Positions 11,240 to 21,830 of a DNA stretch of 64,000 bases are shown in pieces. Under the pieces are notes generated by a model. That model had not been told where the DNA came from. It ran no database searches and saw nothing but the letters and a program-made list of their open reading frames with translations. The stretch comes from Liriodendron chinense (taxonomy: Eukaryota > Streptophyta > Magnoliopsida > Magnoliales > Magnoliaceae). Position 1 is the stretch's first letter, and each line of letters starts with the position of its first letter. The stretch spans positions 8,983,861 through 9,047,860 of the forward strand of contig ML058453.1 of assembly GCA_003013855.2 (NCBI GenBank), in the 5' to 3' direction. The position numbers and the translations under genes are program-made.

Positions 11240-11249
11240 CATTTTATAG
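11240..11249 (-). promoter_or_regulatory. TATA box of G2
   Basis: CTATAAAATG about 45 bases upstream of the chosen Met codon, same position as in the other SCPL copies. Confidence 0.6.
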
Positions 11250-11496
11250 AAGAAGGCGATTTGTTCAACGTCAGGCTAGTTTTTGTTCCATACGGCAACA
11301 ACCTATGCATGCCGATGCATCATACAATCACATCTTGTTATCAACGTTCTACCGTTTTTTTTTTTTTTTGTTCCGAAGTCTTCAATGTGGCCTTTCACAA
11401 CCTGATGGGCGGTTTTGGACCCTTCACACAATATGGATGCCTTTGGACCCTTCAAATATAGAGGTCAACAAACACACACGTATATAGGCTCCTAAG

Positions 11497-12636
11497 TTAG
11501 TTTTTCACCATTCAAAACATGTGGTGACTGGTGACTCATCCTCCATATGTGGCACTGATGTACAACAGCTGTCCAGACCATCCAAATTCTAGGTCCCTTT
11601 GTGGATGGAGCATATATCTAAAACGTGCTGATCAAGCAATCCTAGCCATCCAATTAATGGATTCAAATGCATCGTTAGAAGTAAAACATCAAGTACTGGT
11701 CCAGTAAAATCGGATGGTTGGCATTATCTTCTCACTGCAATTCCTAGCTTATTTTTTATCTGCAATTAGGTTGGGGTCTAGTATTTGGATGGTCTGGATT
11801 GCTATGCAACTGTACCATGTGTATGTTCAAAGAGTCACTGCCATTTCTTTAAATGGTGCAAAACTAACATAGGAGTCGTGGATATACTCTTTTGCAGGAA
11901 TAATTGGAATAAGAGATCCCCCACATGAGAGGTTGTAGGGGTGAGGAAATATGTCATCGTCCAGTTTAAGATATGTGTACTGTCCTTTGAACCCTTGTTT
12001 GTAAGAGTTGGGGCCCACAGTTGATGGAGCATGGTCCGAAAATTGTTGAATAAAGCCTTCAATCTAGACAGTTTGGAGATCATCGGTCGACACGGGTAAC
12101 ACCCCAAATTAGGGCCGTTTACTCGTTAGGTAAGTCACACAAAAATTGAAAAGTTAAACGATGGCACATGTTCAACATATATTTGTGGCCCATCAGATGA
12201 GTGGACTGTGGCTTGTGCCCAGTGTGGCCTTCTTTAGAGTGGCTTGGATCTCGCTTAAGTGGACCACCAGGCACCACATGAGTTGGTGAGCCCACACACC
12301 AAATTAGCTTCAGCTGGCCTTCCCAACAGGGACAGCCCTATGCACCACCTGTTTTAGGCAGTCACCCAAGCATTCGGTGGCTCACCATGTTGTATATGTG
12401 AAATCCACTCCGTCCAACAGATGGGGTTACTATGCCAGGCCATGGAACCAAAAACAATTATCCAGATTCACAACCTAGGTGAGCCACGCAACAGGGAACA
12501 ATGGGTATAGGACACCTATGTATGTGGGGCCACCATGGGGTCTGTCACTTGTCAAACCCATTCATCAGGTGTGACTAGCCAAGATGACAGAAATATAGAA
12601 CCATCAGGTAGATCGAAAACTCAAGTGGGCCACAAG
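11497..12636. repeat. 1.14 kb local direct repeat, left member (A1)
   Basis: Matches 13178-14313 from 'ttagt.tttcaccattc' to 'gggccacaag' with an offset of about 1.68 kb and moderate divergence. Noncoding. The A3 locus has only one such segment (61461-62604). Confidence 0.75.
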
Positions 12637-12924
12637 TGTAAGCATCCCTGAGAGAAACAAATGCTTGGAAAAGGCAAGCCTTGGCTCTATCTAAAGTTGT
12701 TTGTACACCGTTTATAGGGCCCACCATCATATATGTGTGGAATTCACTCCATCCATTATTCTCAGAAATTCAATTTTGACCATGGATGCAAAAATGATCA
12801 ACATCAGCCACTCATATGGACCACAACACAAGAAAAGATATTGTGTGAAGTGGACACTATTACCATTTATCAGGTTTTGTGGGCCACACAAAGACCTGGA
12901 TAGCATGAGATTACCATCTTCTAC

Positions 12925-12933
12925 TATAAATAG
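12925..12933 (+). promoter_or_regulatory. TATA-like box in the spacer between local repeats
   Basis: TATAAATAG, a near-perfect plant TATA consensus, followed by a purine-rich leader-like stretch. It lies in the 541-base spacer (12637-13177) that A1 and A2 have and A3 lacks. The A2 copy is at 37850-37858. No coding sequence follows; it may be a remnant LTR promoter. Confidence 0.3.
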
Positions 12934-13177
12934 AGGGCAACAAAGACAAAAAATGGATTAGATCTACTTTGGAGTAGTCTCAATAACAACTCACATCCAC
13001 ATCAATGCCTCCATGTTAGAGGCTAGAACTTCTTCACTTACATTCCATACCCATGATGATTCAACGGTAAGGGTATTTTCATTAAAAAAATATATATGGA
13101 AAAGGTTCCTCGACACTCACACAGTGTCAATACAGTCATAATCCCTATATATATATTTGACGGGCTATGCTACTATG

Positions 13178-14313
13178 TTAGTCTTTCACCATTCAAAAAA
13201 TAGTGGTGACTGGTGACTCATCGTCATATGTGGCACTGATGTACAACAGCTGTCCAGACCAACCAAATTCTGGCTCCTGCTGCGGATAGAGCATATATCC
13301 AAAACGTGTTGATCAAGCAATCCTAACCATCCAATTAATGGATATCTAATGGGTAGTTAGAAGTATAACATCAAGTAGTCCAAAATCGAAAGTAAAATCA
13401 GATGGTTGGCATTATCTTCTCACTGCAATTCCTAGCTTATTTTCCATGCGCAGTTAGGTTGGGTTGGAGATTTGGATGGTCTGGATTGCTATGCAACTGT
13501 ACCATGTGTATGTTCAAAGAGTCACCGCCATTTCTTTAAATGGTGCAAAACTAACATAAGAGCCGTGGATATATTTGGTATTTAAGAGCTCTTTTGCAGG
13601 AATTTGGCGTAAGAGATTCCCCACATGAGAGGTTGTAGGGCTGAGGAAATATGTCATCTCTATGTGTACTGTCCTTGGAACATCTGTTTGTAAGAGTGGG
13701 GCCCACAGTTGATGGAGCATGGCCCGAAAATTGTTGAATAAAGTCTTCAATCTGAACAGTTTAGGGATCATCGGTACCGCAGATTGGGGCTGTTTGCTCG
13801 TTGGGTGAATCACACAAAAAATTGGAAAGCTAAACGGTGGTCCATGTTCAGCATATATTTGTGGCCCATCAGATGAGTGGACTGGCTTGTGCCCAGTGGG
13901 GCCATCTTTGGAGTGGCTTGGATCTCGCTTAAGTGGACCACCAGGCACCACTTGAGTTGGTGAGCCCACACACCAAATTAGCTTCAGCTGGGCTTCCCAA
14001 CAGGGACAGCCCTATGCACCACCTGTTTTAGGCAGTCACCCAAGCGTTTTGTGGCTCACCATGTTGTATAGGTAAAATCCACTCCGTTCATCAGATGGGG
14101 TTACTATATATGCCAGGCCACGGAACCAAAAAAATTATCCAGATTCACAACCTAGGTGAGCCATGCAACAGGGAACAATGGGTATAGGACACCTATGTAT
14201 GTGGGGCCACCAAGTTGTGTGTCGCAGGTCAAACCCATTCATCAGGTGTGACTAGCCAAGATGACGAAAATATACAACCATCAGGCAGAGTGAAAACTCA
14301 AGAGGGCCACAAG
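13178..14313. repeat. 1.14 kb local direct repeat, right member (A1)
   Basis: Partner of 11497-12636. Its right half is the closest match to the right half of the single A3 segment, while the left member matches the left half of A3. Confidence 0.75.
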
Positions 14314-14751
14314 GCGTGAACTTAAAATGGTTTTTGGCTCAATTTTCTACTGTTTCCATTGGTGTGGCCTATCAGAATTTGTATTGGGATGATCTCTTGT
14401 GTGTATGGGGAACATGAGGGCTATCAACATGGTAGGCCCCAAAGAGCTTGGGTGTTCTAACCACTGCATAAAACTGGTGTTGTATGCCATTTCAGTCCAT
14501 CCTCCTAGCATGTTCTTAATAATCACTCAGAAGATGAAATTCATCATCTCCATACATTTAAGTGGCCAATGCTGCAACAGGCCAATGATATGTGAAAATG
14601 ATTTTTCAGTGATCTTATCAATTCATGGAGGGACAGCCCATTAAGTATTTTCCCATCTCCCGCATATCCACTAGAATTTAACACGATTTCAAAATAGGCT
14701 TTTAGAATTTGTTACATGTATGATAGAGAAGGAAGCATAAAATGTTATAGG

Positions 14752-14984
14752 TGATAGTCTGTTGAGCAGCCATCTATTGAGCAGCAATCTCCTTTCCCCA
14801 AACAAGGGAGAGAGCATAAATACAACCTAAGGGACAATTACAAGAATGCCCTTTCACATAAGAGAAAGACTCAACATGGGTCTAGGGGTAGAAATGGAAT
14901 AAAATACAATAGACAAGAAGGGGTAGGAGCCCCACAAGCACGACCATCCAGCCGTACGGCCCATGAGACAGGGCAAGACTAACA
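14752..14984 (-). repeat. copia copy 1, 3' LTR
   Basis: 233 bases. On the minus strand it begins TGTTAGTCTTG and ends CAGACTATCA. It is bounded by ATAGG on the outside and by the polypurine tract on the inside. Confidence 0.95.
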
Positions 14985-14996
14985 CCCCCCCTCAAA
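14985..14996 (-). other. copia copy 1 polypurine tract
   Basis: TTTGAGGGGGGG on the minus strand directly before the 3' LTR, the usual plus-strand primer of plant copia elements. Confidence 0.8.
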
Positions 14997-17900
14997 CTAA
15001 TGCAGGTCGTCGACAAGTAGCAGTTTGCTAACAAGGAAGGAATGATGAGCAAAAGGTAACGTCTTAGTGAGAATGTCAGCTATCTGATCCTGGGATGCCA
15101 TATGGGGAAGAGAAATGAGACCAGACTGATATTTCTCGCGAATGAAGTGACAATCAACCTCTATGTGTTTCGTCCTCTCATGGAAGACAGGGTTGGAAGC
15201 AATCTAGACCACACGCAGGTTATCCACATGGAGAGGAGTTGGTGACTGAGGGGGAAGACCAAGATCATCGAGAAGCCCATGAAGCCACACAATCTCACTA
15301 CAGGCAGTGGACATCGTGCGATATTCAGCCTCAGTGCTAGATTTTGAAACTGTAGCTTGCTTTTTGCACTTCCAAGAAATAAGGGAGGAGCCAAGAAAGA
15401 TGCAATAACCGGTAGTGGAACGGCGAGAGACCGCACAGCCAGCCCAATCAGCATCAGAATAAGCTCGAAAATCTAAAGAGGAGCTGGAAGGGAAGAACAT
15501 AGACCTATCCATTGTGCCACGCAAGTACCTGATAATCCGAAGGACAGCGGTCAGATGGAGTGTTCGAGGATCCGAAACGAACTGACTGACGACTTGGACA
15601 GCATAGGCAATGTCAGGACGAGTTATCGTCAAATATACCAAACCTCCTACCAAGCGACGGTAAAGAGTAGGTTCCCCAAGTAAGTCACCATCATCGCGGC
15701 CATACTGAACATTCAGCTCCATGGGGGTCTGAACAACTTACTGATCTGTCAATTGAGCCAAGGCAATGAGGTCCTTGGTATACTTGCGCTATCCAACAAG
15801 GAGCCCACGGTCAGATCGTGAGACTTCAAGGCCTAGGAAGTAGGTAAGAGGGCCTAAATCCTTCATCCGAAAGGAGGATTGCAGGACCTGCTGCAACGCT
15901 TTAATGGCCGAGGGATCACTGCCAGAGATCATCCACATATACTAGAACAATGACAATGCCATGGGTAGTAGTACGAGTAAATAAGGAAGGATCATGTCCA
16001 CTCTGAGAGAATCCAGCACCAACAACGGCATCATGAAAGCGCTGGAACCAGGCACGAGGCGCCTGCTTGAGACCATACAAGGCCTTCTTCAGTCACCAAA
16101 CCATATCACCAGTAGTCGTATCCGAACCTGAAGGCAATCGCATGTAAACTGTCTCGAGAAGATCGCCATGAAGAAAGGCATTCTTCACATCCATCTGCGA
16201 GATGGGCCAAGCACGAGAGGAGGCGACTGCGAGAAGGGTGCGAACTGTCTTCATATTCGCCACAAGGAACAAAAGTCTCGTCATAATCAATTTCATACTC
16301 TTGTTTATATCCTTGGGCAACTAGCCTCGCTTTGTAACTGTCCAAGGAGCCATCGGATTTTAACTTTACAGAGTACACCCACTTACTACCAATAATAGGG
16401 CTCCCAGCGGGGCGTGGAACAAGCTCCCAAGTATGATTTTCAGCCAAAGCGCGAAGTTCCTCGGCCATAGCCTCCCTCCAACAACTCCGAGATGCAGCCT
16501 GAGAGTAAGTGGTGGGAATGGAAACAGAATCCAAGGTAGAAGACATTGCAGGCATAGAATAAATCAACTGATCAGGAGACCTATGAGGGCGGCTAGAACG
16601 ACGTACCAAAGAAGTATCAGCAGTAGAAGATGCAGTGGGAGTGGCCAAAGGAGGAGGATCCAGATCGGCAGTAGGGGAAGTAGTGGGAGTGGCTGGAGGA
16701 GGAGGTTGTCTTGATCGCCGAGAGTAGACCTGCAAGGGACGAGAGGACACAGGAGATGCAGAAGGAATGTCAGGAAAAGAAGTCAAGCCAGGAGATGAAG
16801 GTGGAGGCGTGGAAACAGTCGAAGAGGTGTGAAACGGAATATGTTCCAGGAAGACAACATGACGAGACACCCGAATGCGACGGGAAACTGGATCATAGTA
16901 CCGAAATCCTTTTAGGTTTCCCCAAACCCCAAGTACATACATCGAACGGACTTCGGTGAAAGTTTGTGACGTGCACGCGCAGCAAGATGGACATAACACA
17001 CACAACCGAAAACACGAAATGTGGAATAATCAGGATGGGAACCGCAGAGAACAAAGTAGAGAGAAGTATTCTCATGAAGCTTCGTAGGCATGCGGTTGAT
17101 CAAGTAGACAGAATGTAACATAGCTTCGGCCCAAAAAGAACACGGGACATCCGTGTCAGTCATCAAGGTATTTGCAGTCTCAACAATGTGACGATTTTTT
17201 CATTCAGCAACTCCGTTCTGTTGGGGAGTATCAGGACAGGTAGTTTGATGGATAATCCCGTTATTCTGAAGGTAAGTACGGAAGGCCAGAGAGACATACT
17301 CGCCTCCTGAGTCAGAGCGGAGAGTCCTGATTTTCATTCCAAATTGAGTGTCACCATAGAAACAAACTGTTGAAAGATGGCAAAGACATGTGATTTGGAG
17401 TACATAAAGTAGATCGATCCATGTGTAGCGAGTAAAATCATCAATGAAAATAACATAATAACGTAAACCTGACATGGATAAAATAGGTGAAGGTCCCCAG
17501 ATATCAGTATGAACAAGCTCAAACATAGAAGAAGAGTGGGATACGCTTAATGAAAACGGAACACATTTACTTTTTGATAAGCAACAGAAATGACAAGAGA
17601 GATCCAAAATAGATTTGTTAATATTCAGTTTATCCAACATCCCTGAAGAAAATAAATGAAGCAACCGGTCAGAATGTGGATGACCAAGACGACAGTGCCA
17701 TAGTCTCCACTTCCGGTTGGTTAACAAAATCTCAGTATCAGATGGCGTAAAAAAAACAGTTGGCTGGTGTCACAGATTGATCAAACTCCAGCATGAATAG
17801 ACGTCCACTCCTCTTACCCTTCCCAACCACCTTCCCCGTTGCCAGATCCTGCACAACGCAACAATCAGAAAGAAACATAATTAAACAATTGTTGGCCGTA

Positions 17901-19155
17901 AGTTGACCCACAGAGATCAAATTAGAGGAAAGTTGAAGAACATGAAAGACATCACGAAGAACAAACTTCCTATGAGAAGAAGGAGAGAAAGTCAATGAAC
18001 CAACAGACCAGATGGGTAACCGAGACCCATCAGCAGTAGAGATAACCTGAGTACCATTGTATGGCCGGAGATCACGAAGATGGGAGGCATCACTAGTCAT
18101 GTGATTCGAAGCACCAGAATCAAAGAATCATGGAAGCAGATGTGGGTTACTTGACAGACCAGCAGAAAGGGCTTGCACGATCTGTTGAATCATTTCGGGA
18201 GTCAAAGGTGAGGAGGAGGAGCTGACATTGTCACTCGCGATAGGCTCTGTAATCGAAGAAGTAGAAGTGGCCGTAAATGCCCGCCTCGGCCACAACCACG
18301 GTCACGGTCACGGTCACGGCCACCACGACCGCGTCCTAGGGGGGAAGCATAAGCTTTCGTCCGATAATCAATAAGGCCATGTCCAGTCCGTCGACAATAA
18401 GCACAAAACTCTTGGCATTGAGAGATGACATGGCCTAATTTGTTACAGCCATGGCACGTCACACTGTTCATGCCACGACGATTGGATGAAGCGGAAGCCG
18501 CTAGTACCATATCAGAGGAAGAAGAATATTGAGGTGAGGTAGAAAGAACCTTTGACCTCTGCTCTTCAGCCAACAGGTCATTGAGAGTAACATTCAGAGA
18601 AGGAAGAGGACTGCGATTGAGAATAGCAGCTCGACAATGCTCATACTCCGATCGCAACTTCATAAGGAATTGGCGAACCCGCGTGCGATCCCTCATATCG
18701 TGAAATATCTGAAAATCAGTGGGAAACTCAGGATCCATCATCGCCATTTCTGTCTAAATGGCCACCATCGCTAAATAAAATTCCTGAATGGTCCTGTCAC
18801 CTTGAGTAATATGGGCTAGATCTTGTTCCAAACGATAGAGACGGGCTTCGTTGCTTTGTTTATAAACTACGTTGAGGTGATCCCACATTGCTTTGGCTGT
18901 ACGGTGTGGGATCAGGCCAACAGCGATCGTCTTATTAACAAAGTCGAGGATCCAAGTAATGATGCGCCCATTCTTCATCTCCCAATCAGCGAGTTTGTCT
19001 AAATCAGTAGACGGAGGAGTCGGAAAAGTACCGTCAACCAGGCCCCACAACCCCCTACCTTTAAGAAAGTTTTAAAAATGGATGGACCATAACCCGTAGT
19101 TGGTGCCATCAAAACTACATTGAGGGGCATCAGCCCGATGGTTTTCTTTGTCCAT
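14997..19155 (-). pseudogene. copia copy 1 gag-pol polyprotein, broken
   Basis: Starts at Met 19155 (MDKENHRADAPQ). Gag has the FDGTNYGLW motif, then a TAA at 19072-19074 (this copy only) and a TAG at 18754-18756. Two CCHC knuckles lie about 18370-18460; the last Cys of the second is Tyr here. A TGA (18128-18130) stands just before the protease motif DSGASNH (about 18100-18121). Integrase runs about 17730-16910 with its HX..CXXC zinc region and DDE residues in HTDIWGP, LRSDSGGEY and NGVAE. Reverse transcriptase lies about 16450-15750 with YVDD at 15929-15940, followed by an 8-base deletion. A 1-base insertion near 16262 also shifts the frame. Further stops are at 16093, 15789 and 15204. RNase H (YSDADWAGC) is about 15230-15480. 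The original stop region is near 14997. Confidence 0.9.
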
Positions 19156-19342
19156 AGCAATAAAAAAGAGTGGAGATAAGAGAATGAAGGGAGCCTCCTT
19201 GAATATGTGCCGGCCAAGGGATCTTCAGTTGCCCGACGGGTCTCCGAATGAAACGGAGAGGCTTTGGACAGATTAGGGGAACCAAGCTGCAGTTGACAGA
19301 GCTGCAAATCAAGCACGAGAAACAGATCTGATGAAGCTATGT

Positions 19343-19541
19343 GATCGGACGGAGCTTACACGTGGTCGGACGGAGCTTGCACGTGGTCGGACGAAGCTAT
19401 GTGGTCGGACGGAGCTTGCACGTGGTCGGACGAAGCTATGTGGTCGGACGGAGCTTGCACGTGGTCGAACGGAGCTTGCATGTGGTCGGACGGAGCTATG
19501 TGGTCGGACGGAGCTTGCATGTGGTCGGACGGAGCTTCCTG
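19343..19541. repeat. Tandem 18/21-base repeat in the copia leader, copy 1
   Basis: Ten units of GGTCGGACGGAGCTTGCACGT or a shorter 18-base form ending GAAGCTATGT, lying between the primer-binding site and gag. Copy 2 has eight units (44288-44447). The length-3n units leave open frames in both directions, but the repeat is in the untranslated leader. Confidence 0.85.
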
Positions 19542-19632
19542 AAGAGCTGATAGAGGAGCTGCTGAAGCAGAGGAGCTACTGGGCAAACGGAGCTTGCTGA
19601 CGGACGGACGGAGCTGCTTCTAATGGATGTAA

Positions 19633-19648
19633 CCTTGCTCTGATACCA
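19633..19648 (-). other. copia copy 1 primer-binding site
   Basis: TGGTATCAGAGCAAGG on the minus strand, immediately inside the 5' LTR, complementary to the 3' end of plant initiator-Met tRNA. Confidence 0.9.
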
Positions 19649-19881
19649 TGATAGTCTGTTGAGCAGCCATCTATTGAGCAGCAATCTCCTTTCCCCAAAC
19701 AAGGGAGAGAGCATAAATACAACCTAAAGGACAATTACAAGAATGCCCTTTCACATAAGAGAAAGACCCAACATGGGTCTAGGGGCAGAAATGGAATAAA
19801 ATACAATATACAAGAAGGGGTAGGAGCCCCACAAGCACGACCATCCAGCCGTACGGCCCATGAGACAGGGCAAGACTAACA
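19649..19881 (-). repeat. copia copy 1, 5' LTR
   Basis: 233 bases. Differs from its partner at four positions, three of which also distinguish the LTRs of copy 2. ATAGG follows at 19882. Confidence 0.95.
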
Positions 19882-19886
19882 ATAGG

Positions 19887-20813
19887 AAGAGAAATAAAAA
19901 TATAAGAATGTGTGTTTTGACTGGTGGAATTCAAAAAGTAACTATGGAAAAGAAAATATTTCCCGCCGATTATAATAATAAAGAAAACTAAGAAATTGAT
20001 TCTTCTTTCCACAATTTTCCTTTAAAAAAAAAAACCCTTTTCCTCTCAAAATCTTAATAATTGTTTATTTGCACGCTTTTTAAAAAAATATTTTTCACTT
20101 TAAAAAATTTAACCATCCTGTACGTGTTGCCTTGTATGTGATGGAAATTAATATCAACAACTTTTTTTAAAATTATTTTCCATGGATTTTCCTATCTATG
20201 ATTTTTCTCAGATGTGATGTTTTCTTTTCTAAATATGCTAGTCTGATTTAACATTTCAAAACTAGAAATAGGAATGTGACATTTTCTTTTCCTAATCTAC
20301 TTCAATTTTACCAATTCAAAATTAAAAATGAAGATTTCACTTCATAGATAAACGCCTAATGTAAGTGCTTTCACTGAGAAGTAAGATACTACAAAACTCC
20401 GACGTTACAACCCTTTACCAAGCATCCCTTTCGATACCTGCCATGAGGAAATTGGATACTAGCTACTTATTCTCAATAACTTCAAGTGGGACAACAATGG
20501 CCTTTCACTACCACTTCATTCCCCATTCCCATGTCATTGCTATCTCACCCATATGATCGATCCCACCACACCTTGCACATGTGCCCCACTCACACATTAC
20601 GCTAGCATGCCTATCACACTGCTACAGAAGATTCCTACCCGCCATCTCTCAGTGGTGTGTAGGACTCCCAATTTAGTAACGATTCTTAATATGTCGAATA
20701 ACAGGCTGCTGATCATAGAGAGCTGATTAATTGCAAAACTTGTGCATGATGAGCAAAATAAATTTTGTCTGTGGCCATGGACCTTCCATACTAATTGTCT
20801 TTCTCATTTCCAG
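19887..20813. other. AT-rich spacer before R2
   Basis: About 0.9 kb. The first half is unusually AT-rich with long A and T runs; the second half is shared with the 5 kb region left of R1. No gene or transposon ends were found. Confidence 0.5.
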
Positions 20814-21184
20814 CGGTGATATGGACGCTGTTGTTCCAGTGACTAGTACTCAATACTCCGTCCATGGCAACCTTGGGAAGACGACACATGAGGTAATTCT
20901 CATGTGGATACGGATAAATGCCACCCACATTTTGCAATTTTGTGGATTGTTACAATCCAAGTGAAACTGAAAAGGAGTTTAAATCTAGTAATTGGTGCCA
21001 ATACCATCATTACAATCGACGTCACTGACTTAGTGAGCCTGCTTAAACGGTCCAGGTGGGAGGATATCAGGTGGTCTACGAGGGACCAACATTGGCTACA
21101 GTTCGTGGAGTGGACCATGTAAGTTCCCAAGTACCAACCAGGGCAAGCTCTGGCTCGTTAAAGTCTTTCTTGGCTTGGGATTAG
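20814..21184 (+). pseudogene. R2: decayed two-exon SCPL 3' relic (type A side)
   Basis: Exon a (20814-20892) has lost 28 bases between two CCAT repeats and 2 more near its end. The reading frame is shifted in between but returns at the GTAATT donor. In exon b (21056-21184) the G of the GHE motif is Asp, and a 1-base insertion directly after the His codon region shifts the frame; a later 1-base loss restores it before SFLAWD. Compared with R1 this copy is clearly nonfunctional. Confidence 0.75.
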
Positions 21185-21830
21185 ACCTGCTAATTTAGCT
21201 TTTTATCTCTAACTACATAAAGAAGATGTACTATCCATTTAGAGAAGTATAATTACCAGAAATATGTGAAAGGATGCATTCTTTGCTCTCCGTCGCACTC
21301 AAATGCTAAAGAATTTGTTACAAAGAAATCCCCCATACTTCAGTCGCATCGACAATTCAATTCTCATCACTAGAAAGATTGATAGATGAATAGGTGATTT
21401 GTCGCACATGCAGCTCATGGTGGAGTGACTGTGACCCAAAAAACGGACTGGCTCATTCATCATGGTGGACCACACATGTATGAAGAAAGCAGTGGCTAGT
21501 AAAACACGATCAGTGGTGTATATTTAACTTATATTGTGTGTCCCACCCAATGACTGGACCGCCTTGATCCTAAGCTGGTGGTATATTGAGTCGGCAATGA
21601 ATATATGTAAAGGTGGGCCACTAATTTCACCATCCACTTGAAATAAGTTCCTATTCAATCTATGTGAAACAAGATTTCTTTTCTTTTATTATTATTCCAT
21701 TCCTTCCCACGCAACAAAATGGGGCGATGATGTTTCATATGAAATGTGAAAAGAACATTGCATGATGAGTTGTATGACTCATTTTCTGATCAAAATCACA
21801 GCCCTAGATTTGGCCCTTCATCAATCAACC
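21185..21830. other. Convergent intergenic spacer R2/G3
   Basis: 646 bases homologous to 5883-6511. No gene seen. Confidence 0.5.

Larger units (their letters stand above)
11250..14746. other. Type A upstream block 1 with an internal duplication
   Basis: About 3.5 kb from the G2 promoter to the copia element. It is made of two related 1.14 kb segments and a unique 541-base spacer. No coding gene is supported: the longest frame (13514-13969, minus) is not kept open in the related segment or in the third array copy. Confidence 0.6.
14752..19881 (-). mobile_element. Ty1/copia LTR retrotransposon, copy 1 (defective)
   Basis: 5130 bases flanked by the 5-base target duplication ATAGG (14747-14751 and 19882-19886). 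It has two 233-base LTRs (TG...CA), a primer-binding site for initiator-Met tRNA and a G-rich polypurine tract. One minus-strand gag-pol runs in the order Gag, protease, integrase, reverse transcriptase, RNase H; integrase before reverse transcriptase defines copia. The LTRs differ at 4 of 233 positions. Multiple stops and frameshifts make it inactive. Its size suggests a short-LTR lineage, not determined further. Confidence 0.95.

Noticed and set aside
13514..13969. 151-codon minus-strand open frame, also at 38439-38894
   Set aside because: Identical in A1 and A2 only because of the duplication; it is not open in the sister 1.14 kb repeat or in A3 and has no recognisable domain.
19343..19541. 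Regular repeats that might suggest a CRISPR array
   Set aside because: Units are directly adjacent without unique spacers, lie inside a plant retrotransposon, and vary in length.
19331..19600. Open frame encoding GRTEL/VGRSL peptide repeats
   Set aside because: It is a by-product of the 18/21-base tandem repeat in the copia leader; frames are open on both strands and no start context or domain supports a protein.
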